Position numbers and translations under genes: made by a program. A stretch of DNA of 39,252 nucleotides. It comes from Bacteroidales bacterium (GTDB lineage Bacteria > Bacteroidota > Bacteroidia > Bacteroidales > GCA-2748055). Below the pieces are notes generated by a model that had not been told where the DNA came from, did not search any database, and saw nothing but the letters and a program-made list of their open reading frames with translations. The stretch spans positions 1 to 39,252 of the forward strand of contig JARGFM010000009.1 of NCBI GenBank assembly GCA_029210725.1, read 5' to 3'. This document shows, in pieces, positions 34,423-39,252 of the stretch. How positions within the stretch are numbered: position 1 is the first letter of the stretch; each line of letters begins with the position of its first letter.

Positions 34423-35754
34423 ATGGACTACTTATTAGGAGACAAAGAGTATTTCCCGGGCATCGGGAAGATCCAATTCGAAGGCAGGGAATCGGATAAT
34501 CCCCTGGCTTTCAAATTCTATGACGAAAACCGGGTAGTGGCTGGAAAACCCTTGAAAGAGCATCTGCGCTTTGCCATAGCCTACTGGCACACCTTCTGCG
34601 GAACCGGCGAGGATCCCTTCGGACCAGGTACCCAGATCTTTCCCTGGGCTGCAGAAAAAGATGGCATCCGGGGGGCCAAAAATAAGATGGATGCAGCCTT
34701 TGAGTTTTTCACCAAGATTGGAGCGCCCTATTATTGTTTTCATGATATCGACCTGGTCCCGGAAGGAGAGTCGCTGAGTGAGTATGAGTCCAATATGAAG
34801 GCCATCGTGGAATATGCGGGTCAGAAGCAGGCAGCCTCCGGTGTCAAACTCCTGTGGGGTACTGCCAATGTTTTCTCCAATCCCCGCTATATGAACGGGG
34901 CGGCCACCAATCCCGATTTCCACGTACTTCCCTGGGTGGCCACCCAGGTGAAAAATGCCCTGGATGCCACCATAGCCCTGGGTGGTGAAAACTATGTTTT
35001 CTGGGGAGGACGGGAAGGTTATATGTCCCTTCTGAATACAGATATGAAGCGCGAACAGGAGCACCTGGCCAGATTCCTGCATATGGCCAGGGACTATGCG
35101 CGAAAAAATGGATTTATCGGTCCCTTCCTGATCGAACCCAAACCCATGGAACCCACCAAGCACCAGTATGATTTTGATACCGCTACCGTAATCGGATTCC
35201 TGCAGAAACACGGTCTGGATGGTGACTTCAAAATGAATATCGAAGTGAACCATGCCACCCTGGCGGGCCACACCTTCCAGCACGAGTTGCAGGTGGCCGT
35301 GGATAACGGGCTCTTTTGCTCCATAGATGCCAACCGGGGCGACTACCAGAATGGCTGGGATACAGACCAGTTCCCCATCAATCTGTACGAATTGATTGAA
35401 GCCATGCTGCCCATCGTGGAGGCAGGCGGATTTAGCTCGGGCGGGATTAATTTTGATGCAAAGACGCGACGCAACAGCACCGATCTGGAGGATATCTTTA
35501 TCGCCCATATTGCCGGCATGGACGTTTTTGCCAGGGCCTTTGAGATCACCCTGGAATTGCTGGAGAAATCAGCCTTCAGAAAGATGAGGGCAGATCGTTA
35601 TGCCTCCTTTGACAGTGGTGACGGAGCCAGGTTCGAGCAGGGAAAACTGAAGCTGGAGGAGCTCAGCGCCCTGGCAAAGCTCCATGGCGAGCCCAGACAG
35701 ATCTCCGGAAAACAGGAACTTTATGAATCCCTCATCAACCAGTATATGAAGTAA
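34423..35754 (+). CDS. xylA: Xylose isomerase
   Basis: 443 residues, the long class II type. Converts D-xylose to D-xylulose. Metal-binding and catalytic residues are in '[12 protein letters not shown]' (His/Asp pair), 'VFWGGREGY', '[16 protein letters not shown]', '[16 protein letters not shown]' and '[16 protein letters not shown]'. It is 37 bp after xylB. Its place inside a KduI/KduD/TRAP operon points to a xylose-containing uronan, not free xylose alone. Confidence 0.97.
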   Translation: MDYLLGDKEYFPGIGKIQFEGRESDNPLAFKFYDENRVVAGKPLKEHLRFAIAYWHTFCGTGEDPFGPGTQIFPWAAEKDGIRGAKNKMDAAFEFFTKIGAPYYCFHDIDLVPEGESLSEYESNMKAIVEYAGQKQAASGVKLLWGTANVFSNPRYMNGAATNPDFHVLPWVATQVKNALDATIALGGENYVFWGGREGYMSLLNTDMKREQEHLARFLHMARDYARKNGFIGPFLIEPKPMEPTKHQYDFDTATVIGFLQKHGLDGDFKMNIEVNHATLAGHTFQHELQVAVDNGLFCSIDANRGDYQNGWDTDQFPINLYELIEAMLPIVEAGGFSSGGINFDAKTRRNSTDLEDIFIAHIAGMDVFARAFEITLELLEKSAFRKMRADRYASFDSGDGARFEQGKLKLEELSALAKLHGEPRQISGKQELYESLINQYMK

Positions 35755-35776
35755 ATCATATTCTTAACTAAAAGGT

Positions 35777-36940
35777 ATGAAACAACTAAGCTTATTCATA
35801 AATACCAGCCTTCTGGCACTATCGACCATGGCTCTGATCAGCTGCACAGGAAGTACAGAACCTGCCCAATCCCTGAATTTTTATGTGGGTTCTTCCAAGG
35901 GGAGCCTTTCTCATTCCATTTACCTGTGCAGACTTGATCCTGCTGCTCAGGAGTTTACAGTGGCGGACTCCTTTGCGGGTGCCCGGGGAGGGTCCTACCT
36001 GGCTCTCTCTCCCGGAAACCATTACCTCTTTTCCATTAACCAGGCATCGGTGAACGGACAGGGGAACGAGTCCAGTGTGAGCTCCTTTGCCATTGATCCC
36101 GCCGATCTCAGTCTGAAACTCATCAACAGCAGGAGCAGCAAAGGTTCAGGCATATGCCATATCCATTGCAGCCGGACGGGAGACTATATTTTCGCAGCCA
36201 ACTATGGCAGCGGTCATGTCTCGGCGCTACCGGTAAGGGAGAACGGGGAAATCGGGACAGCCAGCTCGGTGGTTAGCGGTGAGGGAAGTGGCCCGGTGAA
36301 AAGCAGGCAGGAGGGTCCGCATGCACACCAGGCAGTCCTGGATCCCGGGCAGAATTTCCTGCTGGTTCCCGACCTGGGAACGGACAAGGTGTTTCTCTAT
36401 TCCTTTGATGAGAAGAGTGGGATCCTGAGCCCGAACCCGGCACAAGCCTTCTTTGAACTGGCCCCGGGAGCTGGTCCCCGCCACCTGGCCTTTCATCCGG
36501 ACGGACATTCCCTCTATATCGTGAACGAGCTGAACTCCACCCTCACCGCCTGTAGTTATGAGGGCAGCAAGGGGCGCATCAAGGAACTGAATACCGTCCT
36601 TACGGTGGACAGTACCCACCAGGGAATGAGATATCCGGCAGCCGTCAGGGTACACCCCAATGGAAAATACCTGTACGCTTCCACCCGAGGAGAAAACTCC
36701 TGCATAAGTACCTTTAAAATCAGGGAGGACGGCACTGTCTCAAGAATCCAGGTGGTGGAGCAGGTACCCGCCTGGCCCAGGGATTTCAACCTGGATCCTT
36801 CCGGAAAGATAATGCTGGTGGCCGGGGAGCGTTCGGATGAGATCATGCTCTATCTGGTTGATCCCCTGAGCGGCATCCTGACAAAGACCGGTGCGGTGGT
36901 AAAATTGCCTGCTCCTGCCTCCATCCTCTTTGTTCCCTGA
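35777..36940 (+). CDS. Beta-propeller lactonase-family lipoprotein (YbhE/6-phosphogluconolactonase-like)
   Basis: 387 residues. Lipoprotein signal with lipobox ISC near residue 23, so it acts in the periplasm or at the surface rather than on a cytosolic sugar phosphate. The seven-bladed propeller repeats ('YLALSPGNHYLFSIN', 'GPRHLAFHPDGHSLYIVNE', 'RVHPNGKYLYASTRG', 'NLDPSGKIMLVAGE') match the lactonase family, including the 'EGPHAHQ' segment with active-site-like His. Located 22 bp after xylA, it may hydrolyse aldonolactones such as xylono- or uronolactones outside the cell. The substrate is inferred. It closes the operon; no clear terminator follows. Confidence 0.85.
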   Translation: MKQLSLFINTSLLALSTMALISCTGSTEPAQSLNFYVGSSKGSLSHSIYLCRLDPAAQEFTVADSFAGARGGSYLALSPGNHYLFSINQASVNGQGNESSVSSFAIDPADLSLKLINSRSSKGSGICHIHCSRTGDYIFAANYGSGHVSALPVRENGEIGTASSVVSGEGSGPVKSRQEGPHAHQAVLDPGQNFLLVPDLGTDKVFLYSFDEKSGILSPNPAQAFFELAPGAGPRHLAFHPDGHSLYIVNELNSTLTACSYEGSKGRIKELNTVLTVDSTHQGMRYPAAVRVHPNGKYLYASTRGENSCISTFKIREDGTVSRIQVVEQVPAWPRDFNLDPSGKIMLVAGERSDEIMLYLVDPLSGILTKTGAVVKLPAPASILFVP

Positions 36941-37000
36941 TCCATGAGATAAGGATCGGAAAAAGTTCGGCCTGTCAATCTTACGGAATATCAATAATTG

Positions 37001-38074
37001 CTAGCGCTGCACTCTGGCATTCCCCTGCCAGATGCTCCATATTTGTTCCTCATCGGCCGGTTGGGCATAATCGCTTTCCAGGGTGGCCACCAGCGCCCCG
37101 GCAGCCCAGCCAAACTGGATCCACTTAACAGGTTCCCACCCCTTCAGGATGGCATAGAGCATTCCGCTGACAAAACCGTCTCCACCGCCTATGCGGTCAT
37201 ACACATAGATTTCCCGAGGTTCGACCACGTGCCAGTTGCCCATTTCAGAGATAATTCCGCCCCACATATGCCTATTGGCGCTGATCACCTGGCGAAGGGT
37301 GGTTGCGTATACGGAAACATCCGGGAAAGACTCCTGAACGCGATGAATCATTCCCTTAAAGCCCTCAATCTTTGCTCCCAGCTCCTTTCCTCCAGCTTCA
37401 GGGCCCTTAATACCCAGGCAGAGTTGAAAGTCCTCCTCGTTCCCGATAAGAATATCTGAAATAGAAGCGATCCGGGTAAAAACCTCATGCAGCTGCTTTT
37501 CCCTGCCCTCCCAGAAAGAAGCCCGGTGGTTCAGGTCGAAAGAGATACGGGTGCCGTGCTTTTTTGCAGCCCTGGCAATCTCCAGGCAGAACTGACTGGT
37601 TTCCGGCGACAGTGCCGCAATAAGTCCCGAAAGATGTACAATCTTTGCACCCTCATCTCCAAATATACGGTCCAGGTCAAAGTCCTTCACATCCAGCCTT
37701 CGCCCTACCTCTCCGGCCCGGTCGTTGTATACCCGGGGGCCGCGTGATCCGGAACCTGAATCCGCGATATTGATCTGGTGCCGGTAGCCCCATGGGTTTC
37801 CCTGTTCGACCTCCGGACCTTCAAATTCCATGTGCCGGCTGGCCAGGTTGTCCTTGATCTTTCTGGCAACAGGGCTCCCTTTAACAAAATTGGTCAGGAT
37901 TTTCACCGGCAGGCCCAGGTAAGAGGCGGTGCTTCCTACATTGGATTCTGCACTTGTTACCTGCAATTTAAAGAGCTCACTGCTGTGTACAGGCTGACCG
38001 TTTACCGGGGTGATCCGGATTCCCATGCTGGTGGGGATGATCATGGCATATTTAGCATCTTTTCTCAGTTCCAT
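37001..38074 (-). CDS. kdgK: PfkB-family sugar kinase, probably 2-dehydro-3-deoxygluconokinase
   Basis: 357 residues. Ribokinase-like fold with 'GSTASYLGLPVKILTNF' near the N-terminus, 'LSGLIAALSPE', 'SFDLNHRASFW' (a KdgK-typical D-N-x-R strand) and the ATP-site/catalytic 'DRIGGGDGFVSGM'. The pathway from KduI and KduD to the KDPG aldolase on the other strand lacks only this kinase, so KDG phosphorylation is the most economical assignment. Fructokinase-like alternatives exist in the family. It is 34 bp downstream of the sulfatase on the same strand and convergent with the lactonase gene. Confidence 0.8.
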   Translation of the reverse strand: MELRKDAKYAMIIPTSMGIRITPVNGQPVHSSELFKLQVTSAESNVGSTASYLGLPVKILTNFVKGSPVARKIKDNLASRHMEFEGPEVEQGNPWGYRHQINIADSGSGSRGPRVYNDRAGEVGRRLDVKDFDLDRIFGDEGAKIVHLSGLIAALSPETSQFCLEIARAAKKHGTRISFDLNHRASFWEGREKQLHEVFTRIASISDILIGNEEDFQLCLGIKGPEAGGKELGAKIEGFKGMIHRVQESFPDVSVYATTLRQVISANRHMWGGIISEMGNWHVVEPREIYVYDRIGGGDGFVSGMLYAILKGWEPVKWIQFGWAAGALVATLESDYAQPADEEQIWSIWQGNARVQR

Positions 38075-38108
38075 AACTTCAGTTTTTCAATTGGAAATAT
38101 AGTTCTTT

Positions 38109-39252
38109 TTACAAACCGAAGAAACCCGGTTCCAGCTTCAGGGTATCGGCCATCTGGTCCTGGGTCTCCTGTAATTTAACGAACATGCTCCGGACCCGGT
38201 CCTGCTGTCCGGTGGCTCCGGCCAGGTCGAAGCGTTCCGCGGGATCATTGAGCAGATCAAATAGCCTGATCACTCCGGCCCCCGGGTAGACGATCAGTTT
38301 ATAGTCATCGATCCGGATCATCCGTTGCAGGTCCATATAGGCTCCGTATATTTCAGGGTAAGCGGTGGTCGTGTTCTTCGCCTCAATCACAGGCCTCAGG
38401 CTCTTGAAATCCACCCACTCGGGAACGGTACCTCCTGCATACTCAATCACCGTGGGCATGATATCCTGCAGGTATACCACCCTCTTCTCCCGATTCCCTG
38501 CAGGTATTCCCGGACCCGCTACCATCAGGGGCGAACGCATGCTGTGATCGTACATATTCTGCTTTCCCATCAGTCCATGCTGTCCCACCGACAGTCCATG
38601 ATCGGCCGTGAAAAAAATATAGGTGTTATCTGCCTGCCCGCTCTCCTCGAGATGGTCAAGGATCCGACCGATCTGGGCATCCAGATGAGAGATCAGGGCA
38701 TAGTATTCCTGACGGTGAACCTTTACGGCATATCCGGTTCTTGGAAAGGGGGCCAGCTTTTCATCGCGGAGGGTGGCAGCGCATCCTATTTCATCTTTAA
38801 AAGGATACTCCGGTAAAAAATTACCGGGAACAGAGATACTGTCCAGCGGATAGAGATCCACATACTCTTTGGGCGACTGGCGCGGATCGTGCGGCGCATT
38901 AAAGGCCACATACATAAAGAAAGGATTTTCTGAGAGCTTTGCCTGGTCAAGAAAACCCATGGTTTCATTGGCCACCACCTCACTCCAGTGAATACCTCCC
39001 TCCCAGAATCCTCCGAAAGCAGTGTCCCAGGGGGTCCACTCCCAATCATCCTGATCCAGGGGCCGGTCGTACATCTCCGGTACGGCCCCGGGCATTCCTC
39101 CCCTGACCGTTCCCACCCGTCTGAAAACCTCGGGCGGAGGGATGTTCACGTGCCACTTTCCTGTCATATAAGTGTCGTAACCCAGTCGCTCCATCTCCTT
39201 GCTCCATAATTGTCCGGTGGCAGCCAGGCTGTCCAGTTTGTTCTCCAGGGTA
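38109..39252 (-). CDS. Type I sulfatase, N-terminus cut by the right edge
   Basis: The frame is open to the window's end; 380 residues are visible, including 19 codons before the first in-window ATG. Arylsulfatase-superfamily motifs are present: 'TGKWHV' (active-site Lys and His), 'FVAFNAPHDP'-type 'YVAFNAPHDPRQSP', 'FTADHGLSVGQHGLMGK' with the metal-binding Asp-His and the second Lys, and the C-terminal small domain. The Cys-x-Pro-Ser-Arg site that matures to formylglycine lies outside. It hydrolyses sulfate esters, here presumably from a polysaccharide feeding the neighbouring uronate/xylose genes. It is probably cotranscribed with the kinase downstream. Confidence 0.9.
   Translation of the reverse strand, partial: TLENKLDSLAATGQLWSKEMERLGYDTYMTGKWHVNIPPPEVFRRVGTVRGGMPGAVPEMYDRPLDQDDWEWTPWDTAFGGFWEGGIHWSEVVANETMGFLDQAKLSENPFFMYVAFNAPHDPRQSPKEYVDLYPLDSISVPGNFLPEYPFKDEIGCAATLRDEKLAPFPRTGYAVKVHRQEYYALISHLDAQIGRILDHLEESGQADNTYIFFTADHGLSVGQHGLMGKQNMYDHSMRSPLMVAGPGIPAGNREKRVVYLQDIMPTVIEYAGGTVPEWVDFKSLRPVIEAKNTTTAYPEIYGAYMDLQRMIRIDDYKLIVYPGAGVIRLFDLLNDPAERFDLAGATGQQDRVRSMFVKLQETQDQMADTLKLEPGFFGL

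Noticed and set aside
34435-35508. 357-codon open frame on the - strand
   Set aside because: Shadow of xylA, whose motifs are unambiguous.
36940-36970. Hairpin between the lactonase and kinase genes (GATCC...GGATC) as a terminator
   Set aside because: The stem is only five solid pairs plus a wobble, and no T-run follows on either strand.
37180-37215. GGGD instead of GAGD in the PfkB kinase as an active-site defect
   Set aside because: The catalytic Asp is present, and a GGGD variant is common in KdgK-like kinases as far as I recall.

Overview
The window looks like a chromosomal piece from a member of the Bacteroidota, probably a marine or sediment Bacteroidales/Marinilabiliales-type organism. 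The basis is the short Bacteroidetes-type primary sigma factor, promoters of the TTTG/TAnnTTTG class, DUF5686, NIPSNAP and YhhN genes typical of the phylum, and a carbohydrate cluster with a sulfatase, uronate enzymes and a TRAP transporter. This assignment is inference from gene content; there is no rRNA gene. I saw no tRNA or rRNA gene and no CRISPR array.

Layout. 1-312 is the 3' end of an insertion-sequence transposase, followed by about 480 bp without a clear gene, which carries a strong Bacteroidetes promoter. 793-4031 encodes three exported proteins on the + strand: a Tat-signal Gfo/Idh/MocA oxidoreductase, a PIG-L deacetylase and a NIPSNAP lipoprotein. 4084-14157 is a core block: a cyclase/HD signalling protein, an exported EEP-family phosphatase/nuclease, uvrB, a frameshifted PAS histidine kinase, the primary sigma factor, a DegP/HtrA protease, dapF, a flavodoxin-like protein, and a small NUMOD1-like protein with a strong terminator.

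14234-22866 is a divergent hexuronate locus. Leftward, LacI regulator - UxuB-type SDR - LarA-like nickel racemase homolog - PdxB - Gnd are tightly packed; rightward are UxaE (tagaturonate epimerase) and UxaC (uronate isomerase). A LacI-type palindrome lies between the two arms. UxaC, UxaE and UxuB would take galacturonate and glucuronate to mannonate. No mannonate dehydratase (UxuA) is present; its place is taken by the LarA homolog, with all four cofactor/catalytic residues conserved, followed by Gnd. The most interesting hypothesis is a branch mannonate -> gluconate -> 6-phosphogluconate -> ribulose 5-phosphate, with PdxB clearing 4-phosphoerythronate, a known inhibitor of Gnd.

22878-27376 holds an outer-membrane DUF5686 protein, an S41-protease-like gene broken by an in-frame TGA, and a YhhN membrane protein. 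27452-36940 is a second carbohydrate operon: KduI, KduD, KDPG aldolase, a three-part TRAP transporter, xylulokinase, xylose isomerase and a lipoprotein beta-propeller lactonase. On the other strand are a KdgK-like kinase and a sulfatase cut by the right edge. Together these fit catabolism of unsaturated uronate plus xylose released from a sulfated polysaccharide such as ulvan. No lyase or SusC/D pair is visible here, so the polymer is inferred only.
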